Shown in pieces: positions 1 to 8,347 of a stretch of DNA of 64,000 nucleotides (positions within the stretch are counted from its first letter, which is position 1; each line of letters starts with the position of its first letter). The position numbers and the translations under genes are program-made. Origin of the DNA: Burkholderiales bacterium (GTDB taxonomy: Bacteria; Pseudomonadota; Gammaproteobacteria; Burkholderiales; Burkholderiaceae_C); the NCBI GenBank assembly GCA_017307865.1, contig JAFKGE010000016.1, positions 62,001 through 126,000 on the forward strand. Direction: 5' to 3'. The notes beneath the pieces are model-generated. The model was not told the origin of the DNA. It searched no databases and was given only the letters and a program-made list of their open reading frames with translations.

Positions 1-174
1 AGCTACGAATACGTGCTGCAGCCGCGCAGCGCCATGGAGCCCGAGAACGCCCAGGACGCGCTGCTGCGCGGCGCCTACCACGTGATGAGTCTGCTGCTGC
101 CGCACCTGGGCGACGCGGCGCGTGCGCACCTGACGGGCCTGCTGCAGGCTTATCAGGCGCCACCCTTGCCCTAA
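1..174 (+). CDS. 3' end of an unrecognised gene (truncated by window edge)
   Basis: An open frame enters from the left edge and ends at a TAA at 172-174, giving 57 residues with normal high-GC codon use. The tail contains HVMSLLLPHLGDAARAHL, which looks like amphipathic helices. I do not recognise the family from this fragment and propose no function. The next gene starts 25 bases downstream on the same strand, so the two could be co-transcribed. Confidence 0.6.
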   Translation, partial: SYEYVLQPRSAMEPENAQDALLRGAYHVMSLLLPHLGDAARAHLTGLLQAYQAPPLP

Positions 175-198
175 CATGCCGCCATCTGCACCCCTGCC

Positions 199-465
199 AT
201 GACCCAAGCCATGTCCGACCTCAAAGCCCGCTTCGAACAAGCCTTTGCCGATTCGCAAAAGCTCGCCACCCGGCCCGACAACGCCACCCTGCTCAAGCTG
301 TACGCCGCCTACAAGCAGGCCACCGAGGGCGACAACGAGCGCGACAAGCCCGGCTTTGCCGATCTGGTGGCGCGCGCCAAGTGGGACGCCTGGAAAAAGC
401 TGGAAGGCACCCCCACCGACGAGGCCATGCAGCAGTACCTGGACCTGTTCGAGAGCCTGCGCTGA
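199..465 (+). CDS. acyl-CoA-binding protein (ACBP family)
   Basis: This 88-residue all-helical cytoplasmic protein belongs to the ACBP/DBI family, which binds long-chain acyl-CoA thioesters and buffers or carries them. The family signature is plain: LYAAYKQATEGD at residues 34-45 and AKWDAW at 60-65 hold the Tyr and Lys residues that contact the CoA in characterised members. The length matches the usual 85-90 residues. An internal ATG at 211 (MSDLK...) is a possible start, and neither start has a strong ribosome site. It ends 7 bases before the convergent lipoprotein gene. ACBP is patchy in bacteria and fits a window rich in acyl-CoA enzymes. Confidence 0.93.
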   Translation: MTQAMSDLKARFEQAFADSQKLATRPDNATLLKLYAAYKQATEGDNERDKPGFADLVARAKWDAWKKLEGTPTDEAMQQYLDLFESLR

Positions 466-472
466 CAGCCGC

Positions 473-1606
473 TCAGGACGGCGGCGCGGCGGCCGGCGCC
501 AGCGCCCGCAGGCGCGCGTGGCGTTCGTCCGGGGGCAGCGCCCCCAATTCGCGCACGGCGGCGTAAAAGCGCGGCCAGTCGTCCCCCCCTTGCGCGAACA
601 GCGCCTCGAAGGCCGGTACCCAGCCGTCGTAGGCGGCCTGCAGCGCAAAGGCGGCGTTGTTGGCCTGGGCCACCCAGCGGTCGTAGCCGTCGAAGGGTGT
701 GCCGGCCGCGGCCCAGCGCGCCTTCAGCGCCTGGTAGCGCGTGCGAAAGCGCTGCATTGCTTCTGATTTCATAGCTAACTGCGCTTGCTGCGTGCGGGCT
801 GGAGCCTTGTTTTTGTCATAAATGGCGCCCAGCTCGGCGCGCGTGGCGTGGGTGAGTTGGCGAAAGTCGTGCTGGCGCTGCTGCGCCAATGCGTCGGCGC
901 GCCGGGCCGCGGCGTCGCCGTGCCGCGCCAGCCAGCGCGCCGCGCCCAGGGCAGCCACGGCCGTGGCGTAGGACTCGTTGAAGGCGGTGTCGCCGGCCAG
1001 GTAGAACTTCTGGTGCGCCAGCTCGTGAAACACGATGCGCGCCAGCGCCGCGTCGGGGTAATGGATGACGGTGGACAAGAGCGGATCGCCGCCCAGCCAG
1101 TTCAGCCAGCCCAGCGTCGAATACATGGGCACGCCGTACACCGTCACCTCCAGCGCGTCCTGCGTGCGCAGCTGCCGGCCCAGCGCCTGCGCCGCGGCCT
1201 CGTCGAAGTAGCCGCGGTAGCCCACGCAGCCGAGGACGACGAAGCACCAGCGCTTGAGCGTGAGCGAATCCACCGGCGCGGCCGCCACGTTCCACACCGC
1301 GGCCGCGCCGTGGATGTCGGCGTAGCGGCGGTAGCTGGCGTTGTCGGGCAGGTCCAGCTCGGTCACGGCATAGCTGCGCAGGCGCTGCGCCAGCTCCAGC
1401 CGCGCCTTCAGGGGCGCGGGCGTGGCGGGGTCGCGCAGCCAGTCGTCGATGGGGCGCGCGGCCTGCATCAGCGCCAGTTGCCCGCCGATGGCCTGTGCGT
1501 AATAGCCCACCGTGCTGCAGCCGGCCAGCAGCGCCAGCGCGCCGACCAGCAGCAGGGCGCGCCCGAGGCGGCGCCAGCGCGAGACGGGATGAAGCGTGAG
1601 GGCCAT
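473..1606 (-). CDS. predicted lipoprotein metallo-aminopeptidase (PF10023-type)
   Basis: I start this protein at the ATG at 1604-1606, because a classic lipoprotein signal follows at once: a charged N-terminus, a hydrophobic run and the lipobox LAGC with Cys30. Earlier ATGs would add an unlikely prefix. The mature 377-residue protein carries an HExxH zinc motif (HELAHQKFY, His194/Glu195/His198) and a downstream NESYA whose Glu would be the third ligand. This matches the family annotated as predicted aminopeptidase (DUF2265). No substrate is known to me. Residues about 265-282 are encoded by a copy of the dispersed 50-bp repeat described in the findings. It is convergent with the ACBP gene and divergent from the amidohydrolase gene. 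Confidence 0.85.
   Translation of the reverse strand: MALTLHPVSRWRRLGRALLLVGALALLAGCSTVGYYAQAIGGQLALMQAARPIDDWLRDPATPAPLKARLELAQRLRSYAVTELDLPDNASYRRYADIHGAAAVWNVAAAPVDSLTLKRWCFVVLGCVGYRGYFDEAAAQALGRQLRTQDALEVTVYGVPMYSTLGWLNWLGGDPLLSTVIHYPDAALARIVFHELAHQKFYLAGDTAFNESYATAVAALGAARWLARHGDAAARRADALAQQRQHDFRQLTHATRAELGAIYDKNKAPARTQQAQLAMKSEAMQRFRTRYQALKARWAAAGTPFDGYDRWVAQANNAAFALQAAYDGWVPAFEALFAQGGDDWPRFYAAVRELGALPPDERHARLRALAPAAAPPS
763..817 (+). repeat. family-1 dispersed 50-bp element, copy 1 (inside lipoprotein aminopeptidase gene)
   Basis: The core ATAGCTAACTGCGCTTGCTG lies at 771-790, followed by CGGGCTGGAGCC. The host gene runs on the minus strand, so the element is translated antisense, giving APARTQQAQLAMK. 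The reading frame is the same as in copies at 34181, 38366 and 53490. Confidence 0.7.
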
Positions 1607-1682
1607 GCTGGCGCGATTGTCCATCGCCGACGCGGCGGGCCGCCCGATGGCCAAACGCCCCCCAGACGGCTAGACTGCCGCC

Positions 1683-2927
1683 ATGAACCTCATCGAACCC
1701 ATCCTGGCGCAAGCCGCGGCCATCACCCAATTGCGGCGCGACATCCACGCTCACCCCGAGCTGTGCTTCGAGGAAGTGCGCACCGCCGACCTGGTGGCGG
1801 CCAAGCTGGGCGAGTGGGGCATTCCCATCCACCGCGGCCTGGGCACCACCGGCGTGGTCGGCATCGTGCACGGGCGCGACGGCGGCAAGTCGGGCCGCGC
1901 CATCGGCCTGCGCGCCGACATGGACGCGCTGCCCATGACCGAGTTCAACACCTTCGAGCACGCCAGCCAGACGCACGGCAAGATGCACGCCTGCGGCCAC
2001 GACGGCCACACCGCCATGCTGCTGGCGGCAGCCCAGCATTTCGCGCAGCACCGCGACTTCGACGGCACGGTCTACCTGATCTTCCAGCCGGCCGAGGAAG
2101 GCGGCGGCGGCGCGCGCGAGATGATCAAGGACGGGCTGTTCACGCAGTTTCCGATGGAGGCCGTGTTCGGCATGCACAACTGGCCGGGCATGGCCGTGGG
2201 CAGCTTCGCCGTCTCGCCCGGGCCCGTCATGGCCTCGAGCAACGAGTTCAAGATCACCCTCACCGGCAAGGGCGGGCACGCGGCGCTGCCGCACATGGGC
2301 ATCGATCCGGTGCCCATCGCCTGCCAGGTGGTGCAGGGCTTTCAGACCATCATCTCGCGCAACCGCAAGCCGGTGGACGCGGGCGTGATCTCGGTCACCA
2401 TGATCCACGCCGGCGAGGCCACCAACGTCATCCCCGACGCGTGCGAGATCCAGGGCACGGTGCGCACCTTCACCTACGAGACGCTGGACCTGATCGAGCG
2501 GCGCATGCGGGAGGTGTCCGAAGGCGTGGCCGCCGCCTTCGGCGCGCAGTGCGCGTTCGAGTTCGTGCGCAACTATCCGCCCACCGTCAACACCGCCTAC
2601 GAGGCCGACTTCTGCCGCCAGGTGATGGCCGGCATCGTCGGCGCCGAGCAAGCGCTGGCGCAGGAACCCACCCTGGGCGCCGAGGACTTCGCCTACATGC
2701 TGCAGGCCAAGCCCGGCGCCTATTGCTTCATCGCCAACGGCTCGGGCGCGCACCGCGGCCGCTACGCCGGCGGCGGTCACGACGCCGGCCCCTGCACCCT
2801 GCACAACCCGCACTACGACTTCAACGACGAGCTGATCCCGCTGGGCGCCACCTACTGGGTGCAGCTGGCGCAGGCCTGGCTGGGGCACACACCGCCGGCC
2901 GACCGCCCCATGCCGGGCAAGGCTTGA
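1683..2927 (+). CDS. M20-family amidohydrolase (hippurate / N-acyl-amino-acid hydrolase type)
   Basis: A 414-residue cytoplasmic metallo-amidohydrolase of the IAA-amino-acid hydrolase/HipO/AbgB type, which cleaves N-acyl or N-aroyl amino acids. Visible motifs are MHACGHDGHT (Cys104, His106), FQPAEEGGGG (Glu138/Glu139) and GMHNWPG (His165), which supply the di-metal ligands and the general base in this family. Length is typical. The dimerisation domain occupies roughly residues 190-300. It is divergent from the lipoprotein gene, and the downstream DUF2817 peptidase is separated by a short repeat. Many paralogues exist in Comamonadaceae, so the exact acyl substrate is open. Confidence 0.92.
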   Translation: MNLIEPILAQAAAITQLRRDIHAHPELCFEEVRTADLVAAKLGEWGIPIHRGLGTTGVVGIVHGRDGGKSGRAIGLRADMDALPMTEFNTFEHASQTHGKMHACGHDGHTAMLLAAAQHFAQHRDFDGTVYLIFQPAEEGGGGAREMIKDGLFTQFPMEAVFGMHNWPGMAVGSFAVSPGPVMASSNEFKITLTGKGGHAALPHMGIDPVPIACQVVQGFQTIISRNRKPVDAGVISVTMIHAGEATNVIPDACEIQGTVRTFTYETLDLIERRMREVSEGVAAAFGAQCAFEFVRNYPPTVNTAYEADFCRQVMAGIVGAEQALAQEPTLGAEDFAYMLQAKPGAYCFIANGSGAHRGRYAGGGHDAGPCTLHNPHYDFNDELIPLGATYWVQLAQAWLGHTPPADRPMPGKA

Positions 2928-2930
2928 TTG

Positions 2931-2966
2931 CCCCCTCTCCCTCGGGGAGAGGCTTGGGGTGAGGGC
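2931..2966 (+). repeat. dispersed hairpin repeat (CCCTCTCCC...GGGAGAGG...GGGTGAGGG type)
   Basis: The segment has CCCTCTCCCTCGGGGAGAGG followed by CTTGGGGTGAGGG, a hairpin I recognise as an abundant extragenic palindromic repeat in many proteobacterial genomes. It fills most of the gap between the amidohydrolase stop and the chosen start of the next gene. It may also act as a weak terminator. Confidence 0.6.
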
Positions 2967-3009
2967 CAGCGGCGCTTCGCTCCTCACCGATCCGTCCATT
3001 CGACCCGCC

Positions 3010-4095
3010 ATGCTCCCCATCCCCGCCGCCTTCGCCGCCCGCTACGCCCAGGCGCGCGTCAAGTTTCTCGAAGCCGCCGCCAGCGCCGGCACGCAGATCG
3101 AGTCGCTGAACCACCCCCTGCCCGGCGCCGACGGCGAGACCCTGGCGCTGGACGTGGCCCGCGACGGCGAGCCGCGGGCCGAGCGCCTGCTGATCGTCAG
3201 CAGCGCCTGCCATGGCGTGGAAGGCTTTTGCGGCAGCGGCGTGCAGGTGTTCGCCCTGCACGACGCCGACTGGCGCGCCAAGGCGCGCGACGCCGGCGTG
3301 ACGGTGCTGTACCTGCACGCGCTCAACCCCTGGGGCTTCTCGCACGGGCGCCGCGTGACGCAGGAAAACGTGGACCTGAACCGCAACTTCCACGACTTCA
3401 GCCGCCCGCTGCCCGCCAACGCCGCCTACGCGCGCGTGCATGCGCTGCTGCTGCCCGCCACGTGGCCGCCGGACGCCGACAACCGGGCCGCCGTGCAGGC
3501 CTTCATCGCGCGCGACGGCCTGCCCGCGTGGCAGGCGGCCATCTCGGGCGGGCAGTACGATTTTGCCGACGGCCTGTTCTACGGCGGGCGCGCGCCCACC
3601 TGGAGCAACCAGGCCGTGCGCCAGCTGCTGGCCCGGCACGCCACATCGGCGCGGCGTGTGGGCTGGATCGATCTGCACACCGGCCTGGGGCCGAGCGGCG
3701 TGGGCGAGCGCATCCACGCCGACCGCAACGACCCCGCCGCGCTGGCGCGTGCGCGCCGCTGGTGGGGCGAGCAGGTCACCTCCATCTACGACGGCTCCTC
3801 GTCCAGCCCGGTGCTGACCGGCCTGTTGTGGGAAAGCCTGCGCGACGCCGCGCCGCGGGCCGAATACACCGGCATCGCCATCGAATACGGCACCGAGCCC
3901 ATCGCCGAGGTGCTGGACGCCCTGCGCGGCGACCATTGGCTGGCCCAGCATCCCGAGGCGCCGGCCGCGCTGGCGGCCAGCATCAGGGCGCGCATGTTGA
4001 AAGCCTTCTACACCGACACCGACGCCTGGAAAGGCCAGGTCATCAGCCAGGCGCGGCAGGCGCTGTTTCAGGCGGTGGATGGCCTGGCCGGCTGA
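3010..4095 (+). CDS. DUF2817 / M14-like zinc carboxypeptidase-fold protein
   Basis: A 361-residue protein of the DUF2817 branch of M14 peptidases and succinylglutamate-desuccinylase-like hydrolases. Zinc-site motifs are SACHGVEGFCG (HxxE), then DLHTGLG with the third ligand His, and a late IAIEYGTEP whose Glu would be the catalytic base. The family hallmark NPWGFSHGRR followed by NVDLNRNF is also present. I start at the ATG at 3010 (MLPIPAAF...), because the upstream extension is encoded by the dispersed repeat at 2931-2966. No signal peptide is visible. The natural substrate of this family is unknown. Confidence 0.85.
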   Translation: MLPIPAAFAARYAQARVKFLEAAASAGTQIESLNHPLPGADGETLALDVARDGEPRAERLLIVSSACHGVEGFCGSGVQVFALHDADWRAKARDAGVTVLYLHALNPWGFSHGRRVTQENVDLNRNFHDFSRPLPANAAYARVHALLLPATWPPDADNRAAVQAFIARDGLPAWQAAISGGQYDFADGLFYGGRAPTWSNQAVRQLLARHATSARRVGWIDLHTGLGPSGVGERIHADRNDPAALARARRWWGEQVTSIYDGSSSSPVLTGLLWESLRDAAPRAEYTGIAIEYGTEPIAEVLDALRGDHWLAQHPEAPAALAASIRARMLKAFYTDTDAWKGQVISQARQALFQAVDGLAG

Positions 4096-4098
4096 TGT

Positions 4099-4878
4099 TC
4101 AAACGCCGCCGTGCAGGGCCTCGCGCTCCTGCGCGATGACCAGCAGGCCGTCGAAGATCAGGTTCTCCACCAGCTCGTAGGGCCGCATCATCGAGGGCAT
4201 CATCTTCCAGCCCGCGCCGCCGGTCATCAGGCACAGCGGCTCGGCGCCGCTGCGCAAGAACAGATGGCGAAACATGCGCTCGCAGGCTCCGGCAATGGCG
4301 TAGGTGCCGCCGCTGGTCAGGCCGTCGCTGGTGTTGGTCGGAAACTCCACCACCTCGCCCGTCGGCACGTGCAGGCCGGCCGTTCCGGATTCGAGCGCGC
4401 GCAGCATGATGCCGTGGCCCGGCAGGATCAGCCCGCCCAGAAAGCGCCCGCTGGCGTCGATGGCCTCCACCGTCACCGCCGTGCCCACCATCACCAGCAG
4501 GATCGGCCGCGCCGGCCCGCGCGCCAGCATGTGGTGGCGCGCGCCGATCATGGCCACCCAGCGGTCGGCACCCAGCCGGGCCGGAAAATCGTAACCATTG
4601 GTCAGGCCGGCCTCGGCCTCGGAGGCCACCACCCAGCGCGGCTCCACCTCCCAGCGCTCCATCTGCTCGTGCACGCGGTGCTTGACGGCCTGGCCCGCGA
4701 CGATGCAGCCCAGCATGCGCGTGGGCTCCGGGCACTCGGCCCAGGGGCCCTCGGCCAGGCGGTCGAGCTGCTCCAGGAACTCGGCCCCGTGCGCCAGCAC
4801 GCGCGCGCCCGCGGCCGGGCGCTCGTACAGCGTCCACTTCAGCCGCGTGTTGCCGACATCGATCGCCAGAAACGTCAT
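4099..4878 (-). CDS. coaX: type III pantothenate kinase
   Basis: This 259-residue enzyme phosphorylates pantothenate in the first step of CoA biosynthesis. The start at 4876-4878 gives [15 protein letters not shown], whose DVGNT is the nucleotide-phosphate motif of the ASKHA fold. [11 protein letters not shown] and the [15 protein letters not shown] region are further type III PanK signatures. The upstream in-frame ATG at 4914 would add 12 residues unlike the family. It is convergent with the DUF2817 gene with a 3-base gap and divergent from the BON-LysM gene. In many betaproteobacteria coaX follows birA, but no birA is seen here. Confidence 0.95.
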   Translation of the reverse strand: MTFLAIDVGNTRLKWTLYERPAAGARVLAHGAEFLEQLDRLAEGPWAECPEPTRMLGCIVAGQAVKHRVHEQMERWEVEPRWVVASEAEAGLTNGYDFPARLGADRWVAMIGARHHMLARGPARPILLVMVGTAVTVEAIDASGRFLGGLILPGHGIMLRALESGTAGLHVPTGEVVEFPTNTSDGLTSGGTYAIAGACERMFRHLFLRSGAEPLCLMTGGAGWKMMPSMMRPYELVENLIFDGLLVIAQEREALHGGV

Positions 4879-4984
4879 GGGCCTGCAATATAAGCGCTCT
4901 ACCCTGCACGCCACCGAGGGTTTGCACCGCCACTGCAGCGGTTAAAGTGCAGACCTCATCAACCGCAGACCAAAGGAGAACCGC

Positions 4985-5467
4985 ATGGGATTGTTCAGTT
5001 TCATCAAGGAAGCCGGCGAGAAGCTGTTTGGCGCCAAGGAAGTCGAGCAGGCCGCCACCAGCGGCGCGCCCAACGTGGCCGAACTGAACCAGAAGGCCGC
5101 CGACGCCATCAAGACCTACATCGAGCAGCAGAACCTGGGCGTGATCGGCCTGGACGTGGGCTTTGACGGCGCCAGCGGCAAGGTCACCCTGGCCGGCAGC
5201 GCGCCCAGCCAGGAAGCCGCCGAAAAGGCCGGCCTGGCCGCCGGCAACGTGGCCAGCGTAAGCGGCGTCGACAACAACCTGCAGTACCCTGCCGGCACTG
5301 CCTCGCAATACCACGACGTGGTGCGTGGCGACACGCTGTCGGCCATCGCCAAGAAGTACTACGGCGACGCCAACAAGTACCCCGTCATCTTCGAGGCCAA
5401 CAAGCCCATGCTGACGCACCCGGACAAGATCTACGTGGGGCAAAAGCTGCGCATTCCGGCGCTTTGA
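4985..5467 (+). CDS. kbp: BON-LysM protein (Kbp/YgaU family)
   Basis: A 160-residue protein with the two-domain order of E. coli Kbp/YgaU: an N-terminal [16 protein letters not shown], a BON domain at about 25-100 and a LysM domain at about 106-158 beginning [21 protein letters not shown]. coli Kbp binds potassium and acts in the cytoplasm under high osmolarity. This homologue, with no signal peptide, is inferred to do the same. AAAGGAGAA lies just upstream of the ATG as a strong ribosome site. A clear terminator follows, so the gene is probably monocistronic. Confidence 0.92.
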   Translation: MGLFSFIKEAGEKLFGAKEVEQAATSGAPNVAELNQKAADAIKTYIEQQNLGVIGLDVGFDGASGKVTLAGSAPSQEAAEKAGLAAGNVASVSGVDNNLQYPAGTASQYHDVVRGDTLSAIAKKYYGDANKYPVIFEANKPMLTHPDKIYVGQKLRIPAL

Positions 5468-5506
5468 CCGTAGACTCGCCCCAGGGCGAGCCCTTTTCCC
5501 CAAAAG

Positions 5507-5530
5507 ACGGCGCCTTCGGGCGCCGTTTCA
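5507..5530 (+). terminator. rho-independent terminator after kbp
   Basis: A perfect 8-bp stem ACGGCGCC / GGCGCCGT encloses a stable TTCG tetraloop (5515-5518) and is followed by TTTCA. It sits 40 bases after the kbp stop. Confidence 0.8.
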
Positions 5531-5551
5531 CATCCCCGAGTCGACACACCC

Positions 5552-6874
5552 ATGGCCTTGCTTTCTGTTTCGACGCCATTCGCGCCCCACCACCGCCCGC
5601 GGCGCTGGGCCCTCGTGGCCTGCGCCCTGTCCCTGGCCCTGGTGGCCTGTGGCGGTGACGGCGATCCAGCGCCCGCACCGACCCCGAATCCGACCCCGGC
5701 GCCCGCACCGGCCCCGAATCCGACCCCGGCGCCCGCACCGGCCCCCACGCCGGCGCCCGAACCGACGCCTGCCCCCCCACCCGCACCAGCGCCCGCTCCA
5801 GCACCCCATGCCGGGCAGTGGCTCGACACCGTGCCGGGCATCGAGATCAGCCCCTCGGCCATCGACGCGGCCCTGGCCACCCCGCAATCCAAGGTGCCCG
5901 CGATTCCGGCGCGCTACGCCGTCAGCACCTATCGCCTGCGCTATCTCACCGAAGACGCCGACGGCGCGCTGGTGCAGGCCTCCGGCCTGGTGGCGCTGCC
6001 CCAGAAAGCCGGTGGCGCACGCAGCCCCGTCATCAGCTACCAGCACGCCACCACGTTCGAGAACGCCAACGCCCCCTCGCTCAAGCTGGAGCCGGGCGAG
6101 CCCCCCATCGTGCTGGCCTCGCAGGGCTACATCGTGGTGGCGGCCGACTACGTGGGTTTCGGCCAAAGCCAGGGCACGCCGCACCCCTACCTGCTGTCTC
6201 GCCCGACGGCACGCGCCGTGATCGACATGATCGAGGCCGCCCAGGCCTGGCGCGCAGCCAGCGGCGTGGCCGACAACGGCCAGCTCTACTTGGTCGGCTA
6301 TTCCGAAGGCGGCTACGCCACCATGGCCGCTCAGCGCGAGATCGAGCGCAGCGGCAGCCCGCTGCGTGCGCAACTGCAGGCCAGCCTGCCCGCCGCCGGG
6401 CCCTACGACATGCAGGCCACGCTGGACGGCTTGCTCGCGCTGGTGCGCGACGAATATCCGGCCGTGGCCTGGATGTTGCGGCCCGGCACCCTCAGGTACC
6501 TGGGCAGCACCGTGCGCAACGAAGTGCGCCGCGCACTGCTGCGCGAGCTGGTTCCGGGTGATGCCGACGTGCGCTACGACGCGCGCTTTCTCGACGCCTA
6601 CCTGGCCGACGACCGCGACACCCTGATGCAGGAAAGCAGCGTGCACTGGGGCTGGACGCCCACGGCGCCGGTCTACCTGTTTCACGGGCGCGATGACCAG
6701 ACCGTGCCCTTCGCCGCCTCGGTGTCGGCGCTGAACACCCTGCGCGCCACCGGCGGCGCGCCGGTCACGCTGCGCGAATGCAGCTCGGTCACGCCCGCCG
6801 GGCACGTGGCCTGCGTGCCCGAATACTTCACCTACGCCCTGCGGATGATGGCCACCACGGCGCACGGCCTGTAG
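5552..6874 (+). CDS. secreted lipoprotein alpha/beta-hydrolase (lipase-like)
   Basis: A 440-residue predicted lipoprotein. The N-terminus has basic residues, a hydrophobic segment and a lipobox LVAC with Cys33. Residues 38-86 are an almost pure Pro/Ala/Thr tether encoded partly by a 30-bp tandem DNA repeat, followed by the hydrolase domain. The nucleophile elbow is GYSEGG with Ser251, [11 protein letters not shown] supplies the acid and TPAGHVAC the late His, so the triad looks complete. Resemblance is to secreted lipases/esterases (LIP-type). The tether should hold the enzyme away from the membrane. The substrate is not identifiable. The downstream amidase begins 7 bases after its stop. Confidence 0.85.
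   Translation: MALLSVSTPFAPHHRPRRWALVACALSLALVACGGDGDPAPAPTPNPTPAPAPAPNPTPAPAPAPTPAPEPTPAPPPAPAPAPAPHAGQWLDTVPGIEISPSAIDAALATPQSKVPAIPARYAVSTYRLRYLTEDADGALVQASGLVALPQKAGGARSPVISYQHATTFENANAPSLKLEPGEPPIVLASQGYIVVAADYVGFGQSQGTPHPYLLSRPTARAVIDMIEAAQAWRAASGVADNGQLYLVGYSEGGYATMAAQREIERSGSPLRAQLQASLPAAGPYDMQATLDGLLALVRDEYPAVAWMLRPGTLRYLGSTVRNEVRRALLRELVPGDADVRYDARFLDAYLADDRDTLMQESSVHWGWTPTAPVYLFHGRDDQTVPFAASVSALNTLRATGGAPVTLRECSSVTPAGHVACVPEYFTYALRMMATTAHGL
5671..5742 (+). repeat. 30-bp tandem repeat encoding the Pro/Ala tether
   Basis: GCCCGCACCG recurs at 5671, 5701 and 5731 with closely matching 20-base spacers, so the period is 30 bases (10 codons). It encodes alternating Ala-Pro and Asn-Pro-Thr-Pro residues of the lipoprotein tether. 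Confidence 0.8.
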
Positions 6875-6881
6875 TCCCGCC

Positions 6882-8339
6882 ATGGCCCCTGCGACGCCGG
6901 GCGAAGCCCTCACCACGCTGAACGCCAGCGCGCTGTCCGAGGCCATCCACGCCCGTCGCGCCTCGTGTCGCGAGGTGATGCAGGCCTACCTGGTGCGCAT
7001 CCGGCGGCTCAACCCGCGGTACAACGCGCTGGTGTCGCTGCGCCCGGACGACGAACTGCTGGCCGAAGCCGACGCCTGCGACGCCGAACTGGCGCAGGGC
7101 CGCTCGCGCGGCTGGCTGCACGGCATCCCGCAGGCCATCAAGGACCTGGCCAACGCCGCCGGCCTGCCCACCACGCTGGGCTCGCCGCTGATGCGCCACT
7201 TCATCCCGCGCGAGGACGGGCTGATGGCGGCGCGCATGAAGGCGGCCGGCTGCATCGTCGTCGGCAAGAGCAACGTGCCCGAGTTCGGCCTGGGCTCGCA
7301 CACCTTCAACCCGGTGTTCGGCACCACGCTGAATGCCTTCGACCGGGCCAAGTCCGCCGGCGGCTCCAGCGGCGGCGCGGCCGTGGCGCTGGCGCTGCGC
7401 CTGCTGCCGGTGGCCGACGGCTCGGACTTCATGGGCAGCCTGCGCAACCCGGCGGCGTGGAACAACGTGTTCGGCTTTCGCCCCTCGCAGGGCCGCGTGC
7501 CCATGTGGCCGGCACAGGACGTGTGGGTCAGTCAGCTGGGCACCGAAGGCCCCATGGGCCGCAGCGTGCGCGACGTGGCGCGGCTGCTGGCCACGCAGGC
7601 GGGATGGTCGCCGGATTCTCCTCTTTCGATAGCTGACAGCGCACAACTGGCGGGCGCTGAAGGCATATTCGACTCAAAGAAGGCCCGCATCGGCTGGCTG
7701 GCCGACCTGGACGGCTACCTGCCCATGGAGCCGGGCATCCTGGACGGCTGCGCCGCCGCCCTGCGCCGCCTGGAAGGCCGGGGCTGCGCCGTCGAGCCGG
7801 CGCGCCTGGGCCTGCCGCCCGAGCGCGTGTGGGACGCCTGGCTGGTGTGGCGCCGCGTGCTGGTGGCCGCGCGCATCGCGCCCTTTCTGCTGAAGGACAG
7901 CAACCGCGCCCACATCAAGCCCGAGGCGCTGTGGGAACACGAGCAGGCGCAGGGTTGCAGCGCCGCGCAGTTCATGGCCGCCAGCGTCACGCGCACGCAG
8001 TTCCACCAGCAGATGCTGAAACTGTTCGAGCGCCACGACTTCCTGGCCCTGCCCACGACCCAGGTCTGGCCCTTCGACGCCGCCGAGCGCTGGCCGCGCC
8101 AGATCGTCGGCCGCGCCATGGACACCTACCACCGCTGGATGGAGGTGGTGATCTACGCCACCTTCGCCGGCCTGCCGTGCATCAGCGTGCCGGCGGGCTT
8201 CAACGATGACGGCTTGCCGCTGGGCCTGCAACTCATCGGCCGGCCGCAGGACGATGCGGGCGTGTTGCGGTTGGCGGCGGCATACGAGCAGGTGATCGGA
8301 GACTGGCTGGCGGTGGAGCCGCCGACTCCGACGGATTGA
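6882..8339 (+). CDS. amidase (amidase-signature family)
   Basis: A 485-residue serine amidase that hydrolyses carboxylic amides. The Ser-cisSer-Lys triad can be placed: Lys87 in QAIKDLANAAG, Ser162 in AGGSSGGAA and nucleophile Ser186 in DGSDFMGSLRNPA. Spacing of 24 between the two serines equals that in characterised peptide amidase. The usual GGS before the nucleophile is MGS here. Residues about 249-266 (SIADSAQLAGAEG) come from a copy of the dispersed 50-bp element, read in frame. The gene follows the lipase gene by 7 bases and may share its transcript. Substrate unknown; it is not the tRNA-dependent GatA because gatB/gatC are absent and GatA-specific context is missing. Confidence 0.92.
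   Translation: MAPATPGEALTTLNASALSEAIHARRASCREVMQAYLVRIRRLNPRYNALVSLRPDDELLAEADACDAELAQGRSRGWLHGIPQAIKDLANAAGLPTTLGSPLMRHFIPREDGLMAARMKAAGCIVVGKSNVPEFGLGSHTFNPVFGTTLNAFDRAKSAGGSSGGAAVALALRLLPVADGSDFMGSLRNPAAWNNVFGFRPSQGRVPMWPAQDVWVSQLGTEGPMGRSVRDVARLLATQAGWSPDSPLSIADSAQLAGAEGIFDSKKARIGWLADLDGYLPMEPGILDGCAAALRRLEGRGCAVEPARLGLPPERVWDAWLVWRRVLVAARIAPFLLKDSNRAHIKPEALWEHEQAQGCSAAQFMAASVTRTQFHQQMLKLFERHDFLALPTTQVWPFDAAERWPRQIVGRAMDTYHRWMEVVIYATFAGLPCISVPAGFNDDGLPLGLQLIGRPQDDAGVLRLAAAYEQVIGDWLAVEPPTPTD
7626..7678 (+). repeat. family-1 dispersed 50-bp element, copy 2 (inside amidase gene)
   Basis: ATAGCTGACAGCGCACAAC at 7629-7647 is followed by GGCGGGCGCTGAAGGC. It is read in the sense frame (ATA GCT GAC AGC), the only sense frame without a stop in the consensus. 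Confidence 0.7.
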
Positions 8340-8347
8340 TGGCTTGC

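Noticed and set aside
785-3020. Opposed long frames on both strands over the lipoprotein and amidohydrolase genes
   Set aside because: Both are shadows; the real genes have signal peptides, metal motifs and family lengths.
4915-4984. Sigma-70 promoter for kbp (TTGCAC and TTAAAG)
   Set aside because: The spacing of 14-15 bases is too short to call with confidence.
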